Shown here in pieces: positions 1-8,810 of a stretch of 64,000 bases of DNA; positions within the stretch are counted from its first letter, which is position 1, and each line of letters begins with the position of its first letter. Below the pieces are notes generated by a model that ran no database searches, had not been told where the DNA came from, and saw nothing but the letters and a program-made list of their open reading frames with translations. The position numbers were made by a program, and so were the translations under genes. Source of the stretch: Actinomyces gerencseriae DSM 6844 (lineage in GTDB: Bacteria; Actinomycetota; Actinomycetes; Actinomycetales; Actinomycetaceae); the NCBI RefSeq assembly GCF_000429265.1, contig NZ_AUBN01000010.1, forward strand, positions 62,001-126,000, read 5' to 3'.

Positions 1-758
1 GATCTCGGCCAGCGCCTCGACCACGGCGAAGCACTCGGGCCGCAGATAGTCGGCCACCATGGAGGAGCGCGAGGAGACGACCGCCTCGCCCTGTTGTCGG
101 TACTTCCCGGTCAAGAAGCCGGCGGCCAGCGAGAAGTACGGGATGAGGCCCATGTCGTGCCTGGCCGCGACGTCTCCGCGGTTCCCGGGCCCCTCGACGT
201 CGCCCCGGTGGAGAAGGTTGTAGTGCGGCTGGAGCGCGACGGGGCCTGGGCCCCCATGTCGGTCGCGACGCCGCACCACTGCTCGATGCGCTCGGGAGTG
301 TAGTTGGACAGCGCCACGTAGCGGGTCTTGCCGGCGGAGCGGAGCTCCTCGAAGACGGCCACGGCCTCCTCCAGAGGCGTGTCCGGGTCGTCGAAGTGCG
401 CGTAGTAGAGGTCGACGTGGTCGGTGCCCAGGCGCGTCAGGGATTCCTCCAGGGCGGTGCGGACGTTGCCGGGTGCGAGCCCGCCCCGGTCCGGTTTGGC
501 GGAGACCTTGGTGGCGATGACGACGTCGTCACGGCGCCCGCGTCCGCGTAGCCACGAGCCGATGATCGTCTCCGACTCTCCCCCGACATTGCCGTCCGCC
601 CAGGCGGAGTAGACATCGGCCGTGTCGATGAGGTTGCCGCCCGCATCGGCGTAGGCGTCCAGCACGCGATGCGAGGCGGCCTCGTCGGCGGTCCAGCCGA
701 AGACATTGCCGCCCAGTCCCATGCGGCAGACATCGAGGTCCGAGGCGCCGATCCTCAT
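1..758 (-). pseudogene. Aldo/keto reductase, 3' end cut by the window and broken by a frameshift
   Basis: NADPH-dependent aldo/keto reductase of the YdjG / potassium-channel-beta type. From the ATG at 758 (AGGAG eight bases upstream) the frame reads a typical TIM-barrel start: IDTADVYS carries the catalytic Asp and Tyr, VIATK the Lys, and YYAHFD the His. After the stretch CGVATDMGAQAP the frame is lost. The family sequence resumes in another frame with VALQPHYNLLHRGDV and continues through IPYFSLAAGFLTGKYR to the window edge. One base appears to be missing in or next to the G run at 241-244. It lies downstream of mcdR on the same strand. It is either a decayed gene or an assembly error in a homopolymer. 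The family call is secure; substrate is unknown. Confidence 0.8.
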
Positions 759-863
759 CGTGGGGTTCTCCTGTCCGTGGTCGTACGGCGGTACCTGGGT
801 CATGGCGGCCATGACGGGACCATGCGCGTCGCGAGGGGGCCGCCCCGGTCTCCGCGGACGCGA

Positions 864-1436
864 TCAGCCGAGCCGGCGCCTGGCCGCACGGCGCTTGGCC
901 AGCTCATCCTCGACCACCGGCGCCCGGGTCGCGTGGTCGACGGGGAGCTCGGCCAGAGAGCCCTCGACCTCGTGCCATACGCGTCCCACGGCGATGCCGA
1001 AAACGCCCTGGCCGCCCTGGACGAGATCGATGACCTCGTCGGCGCTGGTGCACTCGTACACGGAAGCGCCATCGCTCATCAGGGTGATGGAGGTCAGGTC
1101 CTCCACCCCTCGTTCATGAAGGGCGTTGACCGCCGTGCGGATCTGCTGGAGGGAGACACCGGTGTCGAGCAGTCGCTTGACGATCTTGAGCAGCAGAATG
1201 TCGCGGAAGGCGTACAGGCGCTGAGAGCCGGACCCCCTGGCCCCCCGGATGGAGGGCTCCACCAACCCGGTACGGGCCCAGTAGTCCAGCTGCCTGTAGG
1301 TAATGCCGGCAGCTCGGCAGGCGATCGGTCCGCGATAACCCGCGTTGGTGTCGAGCTCGGGGAGCGGGTCTCCGAAGAGCATCCCCTGACCGCGTTGGGG
1401 TGCCGGGGCGTGAAGGCTGGCTTCGTTCGCGCTCAA
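864..1436 (-). CDS. MerR-family cell-division regulator, McdR / Rv1830 type
   Basis: DNA-binding regulator of 190 residues in the family of Mycobacterium Rv1830 (McdR, linked to cell-cycle control). The winged helix is clear: YRGPIACRAAGITYRQLDYW followed by the recognition wing GSGSQRLYAFRDILLLKIVK. A conserved actinobacterial C-terminal part follows (SDGASVYECTSADEVIDLV, then QGGQGVFGIAV). The TTG at 1436 is chosen because AGGAG sits eight bases upstream. A later ATG (MLFGDPL) would remove 17 residues, and upstream codons read as non-conserved Gly/Pro-rich sequence. It is the last gene of the garA-ftsR-nuclease-mcdR cluster but has its own 274-base upstream region with a MerR-type promoter. 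The exact regulon cannot be seen. Confidence 0.85.
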   Translation of the reverse strand: MSANEASLHAPAPQRGQGMLFGDPLPELDTNAGYRGPIACRAAGITYRQLDYWARTGLVEPSIRGARGSGSQRLYAFRDILLLKIVKRLLDTGVSLQQIRTAVNALHERGVEDLTSITLMSDGASVYECTSADEVIDLVQGGQGVFGIAVGRVWHEVEGSLAELPVDHATRAPVVEDELAKRRAARRRLG

Positions 1437-1577
1437 CTGACCTGCTCCTGTCGGAATGGGGGCATCACATCGGGTGGGCCCCGTGGTGGTGGGATCGGGC
1501 GGACGTCCCCGACCGGGAACCACGATAAGGCCACCGCCCGCGGGGCTCAACGAAGGGCGCGCCGGGTCCCACTGTCA

Positions 1578-1606
1578 ACGATGTCTCAATCTCAAGGTGA
1601 GGTCAA
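1578..1606 (-). promoter_or_regulatory. Putative MerR-type promoter/operator ahead of mcdR
   Basis: On the minus strand a -35-like TTGACC (1606-1601) and a weak -10 CATCGT (1583-1578) are 17 bases apart. The spacer and -35 contain an interrupted dyad, CTCA-AGG-TGAG on the plus strand at 1591-1601. MerR proteins usually bind such dyads between -35 and -10. Autoregulation by McdR, or control by the paralogue FtsR, is inference. Confidence 0.35.
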
Positions 1607-1710
1607 GATCCATTCGACCGCGGTGGTTGTTTGCGGCTCGATATCAGGGATGTTGCGACAGACCAGCAGAAACGGCGTAGTGATGTACGCCATATTTTGA
1701 GTCACACACG

Positions 1711-2226
1711 TCACTTCTGTTCCGCGTGTCGTGGGCTCGGACGATCGCGATCCCAGGCCGGGGACGTCGCCTCATCGACCACGGCCGTGGCCAGCTCCTC
1801 CCGCCACTGCGCGAACCGCAGGCGGATCTCCCGGGCGTCCAGATCCAGCCCTCGCAGCTGCAGGAGCCTGGCGCTCGCCACGATGGGGCGCCTCAGGGAA
1901 CGCGCCGTGACCAGCGCCTCCGCCGGAGCGCATGGCACGCGGTGCTCGGTCCTGTCCCGGGTGAGCACCACGCGAGCGCGCAGCGCCGCATCCGCATCGA
2001 CATCGAGCTCGACGGCATCGACCTCGCCTCCCAGTACCCGGCACGCCTGTTCGAGGAGGTCGATCCACGTCGGGGCGTGCGTGGGCTCGCCGGCACTGAG
2101 CAGGAGGCCCTCGCGGGGGGTGACGGGGACCGCGATCACCGCGGGGCCTCCGTCCTCGACGAGGATGGCGACTAGCCCCTTCCGTGATGTCGTGGAGCGG
2201 ACGCTCATCAGTGTCATGGTGCTCAC
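1711..2226 (-). CDS. Bifunctional nuclease family (DUF151) protein
   Basis: Small protein of 171 residues at the position held by Rv1829 in mycobacteria, between ftsR and mcdR. It fits the BFN/DUF151 fold: an N-terminal strand region ending GLVAILVEDGGPAVIAVPVT, a middle helix (WIDLLEQACRVLGGEVDAV), a strand ARVVLTR and the segment CAPAEALVTARSLRRPIVA. Nuclease activity is known for plant members and is not shown for actinobacterial ones. The start is uncertain: GTG at 2226 or ATG at 2217; neither has a strong ribosome site. The C-terminus is charged and has no membrane segment. The position in the cluster supports the family call more than sequence identity does. Confidence 0.7.
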   Translation of the reverse strand: MSTMTLMSVRSTTSRKGLVAILVEDGGPAVIAVPVTPREGLLLSAGEPTHAPTWIDLLEQACRVLGGEVDAVELDVDADAALRARVVLTRDRTEHRVPCAPAEALVTARSLRRPIVASARLLQLRGLDLDAREIRLRFAQWREELATAVVDEATSPAWDRDRPSPRHAEQK

Positions 2227-2315
2227 GGGTCAAATCTACGGGCGCACGAGCGCCGTGTCCGGGAAACGGGGGCGAGACCTCGGCCCGGTCCCCGGGGGCC
2301 ATCCCGGGGCGCGTC

Positions 2316-3065
2316 TCAGCCCAGTGCCGAGACCGCCTGGTGCAGCAGCGCCGTATGCAGTTCGGCGAGCACGCCGGCGAGCTCGGAGGCCGCGTCCTCG
2401 GCGGCGGTGCTCGAGCGCACTCGCCGGTATTGGACGGCCAGGTCGACGACATCGGCCTCTCGCTCGGCCGCGGTCCGCACCGACCGGAGGTTGCGCAGCG
2501 GGATGCCGAGACGGTGAGCGCGCAGCGCGAGCGCCACCGTGCCCAGGGAGCGCGAGTCGAAACGGCCATGGGCGTCAGGCGTCACGACGCCGATGGCGAC
2601 CAGCTCCTCGAGCTGAGCCATGGAGGCGCCGGCGTGATGGGCCAGCGAAGCCGCGTCCAAGCTGGTGCCTATCACCGCATGGCCGTCCGCCGCCACCACA
2701 CGCGGGATCGGAGCGGGCTCGGGGGCCCGGGGCGAGGCGTCCAACTCGGCGAGCCGCTGTCGGATGACTGACAGCGGCAGGTACTCGTCGCGCTGGGCTG
2801 TCAGCGCATAGCGCAGCCGTTCCACATCGGCCTTGGAATAGCGCCGGTAACCGTTGCCGACCCTGTAAGGGGAGATGAGCCCCTCCCCCTCGAGGTAGCG
2901 GACCTTCGACAGGGACAGGGCCGGGAACTCCGTCTTGAGCCGATCGACGACCTCGGAGATCTTCATCTCCGGCTTGCGGGAGACGTCCCGGGGCCAGGGG
3001 ACGGCCTCGGCATCGTCGGCCGCCTCGCGCTCAGCGGGACGACGGCGCGCGGGGACGGCACTCAC
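2316..3065 (-). CDS. ftsR: MerR-family regulator FtsR
   Basis: Orthologue of Rv1828 and Corynebacterium FtsR, which activates ftsZ transcription. After a charged tail of about 33 residues the MerR DNA-binding domain begins at MKISEVVDRLKTEFPALSLS, then KVRYLEGEGLISPYR, GNGYRRYSKADVERLRYAL and LPLSVIRQRL. The C-terminal half (LAHHAGASMAQLEELVAIGV, LRNLRSVRTAAEREADVVDL) is the usual helical effector region. The GTG at 3065 overlaps the garA stop codon by four bases (GTGA), so translation is probably coupled. The 249-residue length is normal. DNA targets in this genome cannot be read from the window. Confidence 0.88.
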   Translation of the reverse strand: MSAVPARRRPAEREAADDAEAVPWPRDVSRKPEMKISEVVDRLKTEFPALSLSKVRYLEGEGLISPYRVGNGYRRYSKADVERLRYALTAQRDEYLPLSVIRQRLAELDASPRAPEPAPIPRVVAADGHAVIGTSLDAASLAHHAGASMAQLEELVAIGVVTPDAHGRFDSRSLGTVALALRAHRLGIPLRNLRSVRTAAEREADVVDLAVQYRRVRSSTAAEDAASELAGVLAELHTALLHQAVSALG

Positions 3066-3514
3066 TGCACAGCCGCACCAGCTACGGGACCGGGGTGGTA
3101 CGTCATGCGGTACTTGCCGATCTGGACCTCGTCCCCCCGACGCAGAGCGGCCTGCTCGACGCGCTGACGATTGACGTAGGTGCCGTTGAGGGAGCCCGAG
3201 TCGCGCACGGCGAAACCGCCCTCCTGCAGCGCCAGGAAGATCGCGTGCTTGCGCGAGACCGTCACGTCGTCGAGGAAGATATCCGCGCGCGGGTGCCGTC
3301 CCACGGTCGTCTCGGCCGAGTCGAGCAGGAAACGCGCACCCGTGGTCGGGCCCTGCTGAACCAGCAGCAGAGCCGTACCGGCGGGCAGGGCGGTGATCGC
3401 GGCACGGTCCTGCTGGGAGACTCCGATAAGCGGTGCGGCCGGATCAGCACTGAGATCCATGGCACCGAAGGACTGGGTCGTGCTGGGATCCGGCTCGATC
3501 GGCGTGCTCGGCAT
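3062..3514 (-). CDS. garA: FHA-domain glycogen accumulation regulator GarA/OdhI
   Basis: Phosphothreonine-switch protein of 150 residues. In mycobacteria and corynebacteria GarA/OdhI binds and inhibits 2-oxoglutarate dehydrogenase and is released after phosphorylation by Ser/Thr kinases. The FHA domain is clear: VGRHPRADIFLDD, VSRKHA, and GSLNGTYVNRQRV followed by LRRGDEVQIGKYRM. The N-terminal tail keeps a double-threonine motif (DPSTTQSFGAMDL) where GarA has ETTS, so the kinase site is altered but recognisable. ATG 3514 is preceded by GAGGGG. A candidate promoter lies about 50 bases upstream. It opens a four-gene regulatory cluster on the minus strand. Confidence 0.9.
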   Translation of the reverse strand: MPSTPIEPDPSTTQSFGAMDLSADPAAPLIGVSQQDRAAITALPAGTALLLVQQGPTTGARFLLDSAETTVGRHPRADIFLDDVTVSRKHAIFLALQEGGFAVRDSGSLNGTYVNRQRVEQAALRRGDEVQIGKYRMTYHPGPVAGAAVQ

Positions 3515-3560
3515 CTGTTCCCCTCGGGTCGGGCGGCGCGGGTCGCGCCGGCGTGGTCAC

Positions 3561-3591
3561 ACCATACCTTCGCAGCGCGCACTACTGGCAA
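3561..3591 (-). promoter_or_regulatory. Candidate garA promoter
   Basis: On the minus strand TTGCCA (3591-3586) precedes TATGGT (3566-3561) with a 19-base spacer, placing transcription start about 40 bases before garA. The -10 is good and the spacer slightly long. The rest of 3515-3784 holds only the gnd hairpin. Confidence 0.4.
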
Positions 3592-3730
3592 CGTAGTCGC
3601 GCCTTCGTACGCTCAGGGCACGTGTCAGGACATCATGGCGCGTACCGAGCAAAACTACTCCCGCGAGCGGCGCGGAACAACCACCGGGACTCATCCGAGG
3701 CTTCCGACGGCGTCGATGTCGCACAGCCGC

Positions 3731-3774
3731 GCCCTCCCGCGGCGGTCGCACGGCGTTCACGGGTGCGGGAGGGC
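3731..3774 (-). terminator. Hairpin downstream of gnd
   Basis: A perfect ten-base stem (GCCCTCCCGC with GCGGGAGGGC) with a 24-base loop begins ten bases after the gnd stop codon. No T run follows, so it may act as a weak terminator or as 3'-end protection. Confidence 0.5.
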
Positions 3775-3784
3775 GGGATCGGTC

Positions 3785-5272
3785 TCAGTCCCATTTCTCC
3801 TCGGGGCGGCCGTCCTGGGCCCACAGGACGTGATACACCCCCTCGGGATCGTCGACACGGTGGTAGGTGTGGGAGCCGAAGAAGTCGCGCTGCCCCTGGA
3901 TGAGGGCGGCCGGCAGCCGCGGCGCGCGGAGCTGATCGATGTACGCCAGTGAGGAGGCGAAGGCAGGAGCCGCCACGCCCGCCAGGGCGGACGTCGCCAC
4001 GACCTCGCGCCAGGCGGGCAGCGCAGTCTCCAGAGCGCGGGCGAAGACGGGCGCCGTCAGCAGGCTGGCCGGCTCATGGTCCTCCTCGTAGGCGCGGGTG
4101 ATGTCGTCCAGGAAGCGGGCGCGGATGATGCAGCCACCGCGCCAGATGCGCGCCATCGCGCCCAGATCCACGTTCCAGCCGTTCTCGGCGCTGGCGGTGG
4201 CGATCTCGTCGAAGCCCTGCGCGTACGCGGCGATCTTCGACCCGTACAGGGCCTGCCTGACCGACTCGGTGAAGACGGTGCGGTCGTGATCGGACGTGAG
4301 AGTCGAGAAAGATCCGGTCCTCCGCGCCCCGGCGTCCAGGTCGGCGGCGCGCACGGCGCCGCGGGCGGCCTCCGAGGAGGAGACGGCCCGCGCGAAGGTC
4401 GCCTCCGCGATCGCGGGGACCGCCGTCCCGAGCTCGAGGGCGGTCTGGGTGGTCCATACGCCGGTGCCCTTCTGACCGGCGGCATCGACGACGACGTCGA
4501 CGAAGGGCTCACCGGTCGCGGGGTCGAGGCGGTCGAGGACCTCGGTGGTGATGTCGATGAGGTACGAGTCGAGCTCGGAGCTCTTCCAGGAGCGGAACAC
4601 CTCGGCGATTCTCGGCACGCCCAGTCCCGCGACATGCCGCAGCAGGCTGTAGGCCTCGGCGATGAGCTGCATGTCGGCGTACTCGATGCCGTTGTGGACC
4701 ATCTTGACGAAATGGCCGGCGCCGTCGGGTCCCACGTGCGTGCAGCAGGGAACGCCGTCCACATGGGCGGAGATGGACTCGAGCATGGGACCGAGCCGGT
4801 CGTAGGACTCCTTCGTGCCCCCGGGCATGATGGACGGGCCGTGCAGGGCGCCCTCCTCCCCTCCGGACACGCCCATGCCCACGAAGCGGATGCCGGCCCC
4901 GCTCAGCTCCGCCTCACGGCGCTGAGTGTCCTTGTAGAAGGTGTTGCCGGCGTCGACGATGATGTCCCCGGGCTCGAGGAGTCGGCGCAGCTGGTCGATG
5001 ACCGTCTCGGTGGCCGCGCCCGCCTGAACCATGATGATGACGACGCGCGGGCGCCTCAGGGAGGCGACGAAGTCCTCCAGGCGAGTCGCCGGCACGAAAT
5101 CGCCCTCCGCCCCATAACGCTCCATGAGACGCTCGGTGCGAGCCGCGGTGCGGTTGAACACGGCCACGGCGTGCGCATGACGGACCAGGTTGCGGGCGAG
5201 ATTCGCCCCCATCACCCCCAGCCCGTAGACGCCGATGTCGGCACTGGAGGAAGCCGGGACGAAGTCGCTCAT
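3785..5272 (-). CDS. gnd: 6-phosphogluconate dehydrogenase, decarboxylating
   Basis: Oxidises 6-phosphogluconate to ribulose 5-phosphate with NADP, the third step of the oxidative pentose phosphate pathway. The 495 residues show the Rossmann start GVYGLGVMGANLARN, VDAGNTFYKDTQRRE, the substrate loop GMGVSGGEEGALHGPSIMPG, the catalytic HFVKMVHNGIEYADMQ and the long-form C-terminal domain with GQKGTGVWTTQTALEL. ATG 5272 has GGGGAAGG seven bases upstream. The open frame runs on beyond this ATG, but that part is antisense to zwf. The gene is divergent from zwf-opcA-pgl, so the three oxidative steps share one 200-base control region. Confidence 0.95.
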   Translation of the reverse strand: MSDFVPASSSADIGVYGLGVMGANLARNLVRHAHAVAVFNRTAARTERLMERYGAEGDFVPATRLEDFVASLRRPRVVIIMVQAGAATETVIDQLRRLLEPGDIIVDAGNTFYKDTQRREAELSGAGIRFVGMGVSGGEEGALHGPSIMPGGTKESYDRLGPMLESISAHVDGVPCCTHVGPDGAGHFVKMVHNGIEYADMQLIAEAYSLLRHVAGLGVPRIAEVFRSWKSSELDSYLIDITTEVLDRLDPATGEPFVDVVVDAAGQKGTGVWTTQTALELGTAVPAIAEATFARAVSSSEAARGAVRAADLDAGARRTGSFSTLTSDHDRTVFTESVRQALYGSKIAAYAQGFDEIATASAENGWNVDLGAMARIWRGGCIIRARFLDDITRAYEEDHEPASLLTAPVFARALETALPAWREVVATSALAGVAAPAFASSLAYIDQLRAPRLPAALIQGQRDFFGSHTYHRVDDPEGVYHVLWAQDGRPEEKWD

Positions 5273-5394
5273 GTCGTGCCTTCCCCGCCCGCATCGAGAC
5301 CGGCGGGCGACCATGGTTGCGCGAATGGATCCGGGAATGAGCGTACCGCAGGGCCCGCGAGAAGAGCAGGGCGCGCCCGGGCCGGGCGGAGTTC

Positions 5395-5423
5395 TTGTCC
5401 CACCGGGTGCTCGATGCTTTAGT
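5395..5423 (+). promoter_or_regulatory. Candidate zwf promoter
   Basis: TTGTCC at 5395-5400 and TTTAGT at 5418-5423 are 17 bases apart. They lie 47 bases upstream of the zwf GTG, in the divergent gnd-zwf spacer. This is a sequence match only. Confidence 0.5.
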
Positions 5424-5470
5424 GGTGCTCGCATCCTGTCCGGGACGCACACCGTCAGAGGAAGGTACTC

Positions 5471-7051
5471 GTGGACGATTCCTCCACCCCGACACCCGGT
5501 CGCGTCGCACCGGCCGCCGGTTCCAACCCCCTGCTGGATCCTCGCGACCTGCGAATGCCCCGGATCGCCGATCCCTGCGTGCTCGTCATGTTCGGCATCA
5601 CCGGCGATCTGGCGCGCCACAAGCTGCTGCCGGCCATCTACGACCTGGCCAATCGCGGCCTGCTCTCGCCGAGCTTCTCCCTGGTGGGCCTGGGGCGGCG
5701 CTCCTGGAGCGACGACGACCTGCGGGTCTACGTGGAGAAGGCCGTGCGGGCCGGCGCCCGCACGCCGTGGCACCAGGCCATCTGGGACCAGCTCGCCGAC
5801 GGCATGCGCTTCGTGGAGTTCTCCTCCTTCGAGGACGACGGCGCCTACGCCCGACTGACCGGCGTCGTGACGGACCTGGACGCCACGCGCGGCACGAGCG
5901 GCAACCGCGCCTTCTACCTGTCGATCCCGCCGGGATGGTTCCCGGCGGTCACCCAGCGCATCGCCGCCTCGGGACTGGTCGACGAGTCGCCGGGCTCCTG
6001 GCGTCGCGTGGTCATCGAGAAGCCCTTCGGCCACGACCGCGAGTCCGCTCGTGAGCTGGATGCCCTGGTGGGCGGGATCGTGCGCCCCGACGACGTCTTC
6101 CGCGTCGATCACTATCTCGGCAAGGAGACCGTCCAGAACATCCTGGCGCTGCGCTTCGCCAACACCATGCTCGAGCCGTTGTGGAACCAGCGCTACGTCG
6201 ACCACGTCCAGATCACCATGGCCGAGGACATCGGTATCGGGACTCGTGCGGGCTACTACGACACCATCGGCTCGGCCCGCGACGTCATCCAGAACCACCT
6301 GCTCCAGCTGCTGGCGCTGACCGCCATGGAGGAGCCGATCGCCATGACGGCTCCGGCCGTGCGCGCGGAGAAGGAGAAGGTCCTGGCGGCCGTGCGCCTC
6401 GAGCGCCACGGCGTGCTCGATCTGGGCTCCACCACCGCGCGCGGGCGCTACGACGCCGGGTTCCAGGGCGGCGTGCCCGTGAAGGGCTATCTCGACGAGG
6501 ACGGCGTCGCCCCCGACACGCGCACCGAGACCTTCGCGGCGGTCCGGCTGGAGATCGCCAACCGGCGCTGGGCGGGCGTACCCTTCTATCTGCGCACCGG
6601 CAAGCGGCTGGCCCGTCGCGTCACCGAGGTCGCCGTCGTCTTCAGGAGTCCGCCCTTCCTGCCCTTCGACGACGCCTCCACCGCCGGGGTGGGCGCCAAC
6701 GCGATCGTCCTGCGGATTCAGCCCGATGAGGGCATCACCCTGCGGCTGGCCTCCAAGGTTCCGGGCACCCATATCGAGCTGCGCGACGTGTCCATGGACT
6801 TCGGCTACGGGCGCACCTTCAACGAGGAGTCCCCCGAGGCGTACGAGCGGCTGATCCTCGACGCCCTGCTCGGCGACGCGCCGCTGTTCCCCCAGCAGCG
6901 GGAAGTCGACCTGTCCTGGCGGATCCTCGATCCCATCATCGAGCGCTGGGCCGCGTCGGGCGCCCCCGACGGCTACCGCCCCGGTTCCTGGGGCCCCGAG
7001 TCGGCTCACCGGCTCCTCGCTCGCGACGGCCGCACCTGGAGGCGTTCATGA
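5471..7051 (+). CDS. zwf: Glucose-6-phosphate 1-dehydrogenase
   Basis: First enzyme of the pentose phosphate pathway, making 6-phosphogluconolactone and NADPH. Visible signatures are the nucleotide fold VMFGITGDLARHKLLPAIYD, the motif VIEKPFGHD, and the active site RVDHYLGKETVQNILALRF with the substrate Lys and catalytic His. PFYLRTGKRL lies in the C-terminal half. The 526 residues match the family. An N-terminal extension of about 35 residues precedes the fold, as is common in actinobacteria. The GTG at 5471 follows AGAGGAAGG at normal spacing. Its stop overlaps opcA (ATGA), so zwf, opcA and pgl are translationally coupled. Confidence 0.95.
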   Translation: MDDSSTPTPGRVAPAAGSNPLLDPRDLRMPRIADPCVLVMFGITGDLARHKLLPAIYDLANRGLLSPSFSLVGLGRRSWSDDDLRVYVEKAVRAGARTPWHQAIWDQLADGMRFVEFSSFEDDGAYARLTGVVTDLDATRGTSGNRAFYLSIPPGWFPAVTQRIAASGLVDESPGSWRRVVIEKPFGHDRESARELDALVGGIVRPDDVFRVDHYLGKETVQNILALRFANTMLEPLWNQRYVDHVQITMAEDIGIGTRAGYYDTIGSARDVIQNHLLQLLALTAMEEPIAMTAPAVRAEKEKVLAAVRLERHGVLDLGSTTARGRYDAGFQGGVPVKGYLDEDGVAPDTRTETFAAVRLEIANRRWAGVPFYLRTGKRLARRVTEVAVVFRSPPFLPFDDASTAGVGANAIVLRIQPDEGITLRLASKVPGTHIELRDVSMDFGYGRTFNEESPEAYERLILDALLGDAPLFPQQREVDLSWRILDPIIERWAASGAPDGYRPGSWGPESAHRLLARDGRTWRRS

Positions 7052-8034
7052 TCACCACTCTCACCGCCACGACCACCGACGGCATCGTCTCGAGGCTCCT
7101 CGCCGAGGAGGGCCTCGCGGGCGGCTCGCACGTGCTGACTCTCCTCATCGACACCGATCGCCGGGGCCTGGAGGAGGCGCTCGCCGCCGCGCACGGGGCG
7201 AGCAGGGATCATCCGTGCCGGATCGTCGCAGTGGTGCGACCCGATGAGGGCGACGAGGCGGCGGCCGGGGCCCGCTCGCACGACGGGCACGTCGCACCCG
7301 AGCTGCCCGGGCACCTCGATGCCGAGATCCGGGTCGGTCACGACGCCGGAGCCGGTGAGACACTGGTTCTGCTCCCCTGGGGCGAGGCCGCCGAGCACAC
7401 CGACACGCTCGTCGTCCCCTTCCTGCTGCCCGACGTCCCGGTCGTGGCCTGGTGGCCGACTGAGCCGCCCGAGTGCCCGTCGAGGAGCCCGCTCGGGCGG
7501 CTGGCCTCCACCCGCATCACCAACACCCCGGCGCTCGCGCATCCGGTGACGGCGCTCGAGGCGCTCGCGCCGTCCTTCACCCGGGGCGACATCGACTTGG
7601 CCTGGACGCGGATCACGCTGTGGCGGGCCATGGTCGCCTCGATCCTCGACCCCATCCTGCGAGAGGGCTCGGTAGGGGGCCTGGTCATCGCCGGGGAGCC
7701 GGAGAACGCCTCCATGGCGCTCATGACCCAGTGGCTGGCACTGCGCACCGGGGTCGTGGTCGAGCGCGTCGATGTCCCCGGCTTCAGCGGCATCTCCTCG
7801 ATCACCGTGACGACGCCCGCCGGCGAGGTCGTGATCGCCCGCACGGATCAGGAGCGGGTCACCATCACCCGCCCCGGGGGCGGCGCCCCGCAGCTGGTCA
7901 CCATGCCCAGGCGCGAACCGATCACAACGATGAACGAGGAGCTGCGACGGCTCACTCCCGATCTCGTCTTCGAGGAGGTTCTGGCCTCCTTCGCCGCCGA
8001 GTGCCGCCGCGCATCCGGGAAGACCCGTTCGTGA
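7048..8034 (+). CDS. opcA: Glucose-6-phosphate dehydrogenase assembly protein OpcA
   Basis: Partner needed for assembly or activation of G6PDH in cyanobacteria and actinobacteria. The 328 residues carry family features such as RVGHDAGAGETLVLLPWG, PFLLPDVPVVAWWP, the segment RITNTPALAHP, then FTRGDIDLAWTRITLWRAM. The start ATG overlaps the zwf stop and its own stop overlaps the pgl GTG. The fixed order zwf-opcA-pgl makes the assignment firm. It is soluble and has no catalytic motif of its own. Confidence 0.92.
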   Translation: MITTLTATTTDGIVSRLLAEEGLAGGSHVLTLLIDTDRRGLEEALAAAHGASRDHPCRIVAVVRPDEGDEAAAGARSHDGHVAPELPGHLDAEIRVGHDAGAGETLVLLPWGEAAEHTDTLVVPFLLPDVPVVAWWPTEPPECPSRSPLGRLASTRITNTPALAHPVTALEALAPSFTRGDIDLAWTRITLWRAMVASILDPILREGSVGGLVIAGEPENASMALMTQWLALRTGVVVERVDVPGFSGISSITVTTPAGEVVIARTDQERVTITRPGGGAPQLVTMPRREPITTMNEELRRLTPDLVFEEVLASFAAECRRASGKTRS

Positions 8035-8810
8035 GCACCGTCGATCCGATCGAGGAGAGGGCCGTCTCCCTGCCGGCCGCGGGCGTGGTGCGCCGCCCCT
8101 CCTTCGACGAGGCCTGCGCTCTGGCGGCCGCGCGCACATCGGCGCTTCTCGCCGAGGCGGTGGCCGAGCGCGGCTCGGGGCATCTCGCCCTGACCGGCGG
8201 CTCAGCCGGCGTCGCGCTGGCGCGCGTGCTGCCCGCCGCCCTCGGCGCGGCGGGGATCGGCCCCGGGGAGGGGCTGGAGAGCATTCACCTGTGGTTCGGC
8301 GACGAGCGCTTCGTCGCCGCCGGTCTCACCGACCGCAACGACCTGCTGGCGGCGGATCTGGTGAGGGCCGGCGTGCCCGAGGGCAATGTCCACCGCCTGA
8401 GCGGCCCCGAGGAGGGCATCGGGGTCGAGGACGCCGCCGCGCGTCTGGCCGCGGAGCTCGTCGCGGCCGGTCCCGAGGGGGCCTCCTTCGATGTCGTGCA
8501 CCTGGGCGTCGGGCCGGATGCCCACGTCTGCTCCCTCTTCCCCGGGCACCCGGCCGCCCGGGTGATCGGGGCCGACGTCGTCGCGGTGCGCTCGTCTCCC
8601 AAGCCTCCGCCCGAGCGGGTCTCGCTGACCTTCGACGCGCTGCACCGGGCTCGGTGCATCATGCTGGCCGCGAGCGGCGAGGGGAAGGCGCGGGCGGTTC
8701 GCGCCGGTCTGGGAGAACCCGACGCGGTGAGGGCCCCGGCGTCGTGCGCGCGCGGGCTGACCACCACCTGGTACATCGATGACGCGGCCGCCGGGCGGCT
8801 GGAGGGGTGA
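8031..8810 (+). CDS. pgl: 6-phosphogluconolactonase
   Basis: Hydrolyses 6-phosphogluconolactone between the Zwf and Gnd steps. The 259 residues show the NagB/Pgl fold: LALTGGSAGVALARVLP, HLWFGDERFVAAGLTDRND and FDVVHLGVGPDAHVCSLFPG, then RVSLTFDAL. The family usually has GMGPDGH in the lactonase loop; here it reads GVGPDAH, a mild change that keeps Asp and His. The GTG at 8031 overlaps the opcA stop (GTGA). It ends the operon and is followed directly by a short hairpin. Confidence 0.93.
   Translation: MSTVDPIEERAVSLPAAGVVRRPSFDEACALAAARTSALLAEAVAERGSGHLALTGGSAGVALARVLPAALGAAGIGPGEGLESIHLWFGDERFVAAGLTDRNDLLAADLVRAGVPEGNVHRLSGPEEGIGVEDAAARLAAELVAAGPEGASFDVVHLGVGPDAHVCSLFPGHPAARVIGADVVAVRSSPKPPPERVSLTFDALHRARCIMLAASGEGKARAVRAGLGEPDAVRAPASCARGLTTTWYIDDAAAGRLEG

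Noticed and set aside
237-256. Programmed frameshift in the aldo/keto reductase
   Set aside because: There is no slippery heptamer with a downstream structure, and the family does not use frameshifting. Mutation or sequence error is simpler.
5273-7009. Extension of the gnd frame by nearly 580 codons upstream of ATG 5272
   Set aside because: The extension is exactly antisense to zwf, opens at no ribosome site and has a composition mirroring the other strand. High G+C keeps the frame open.
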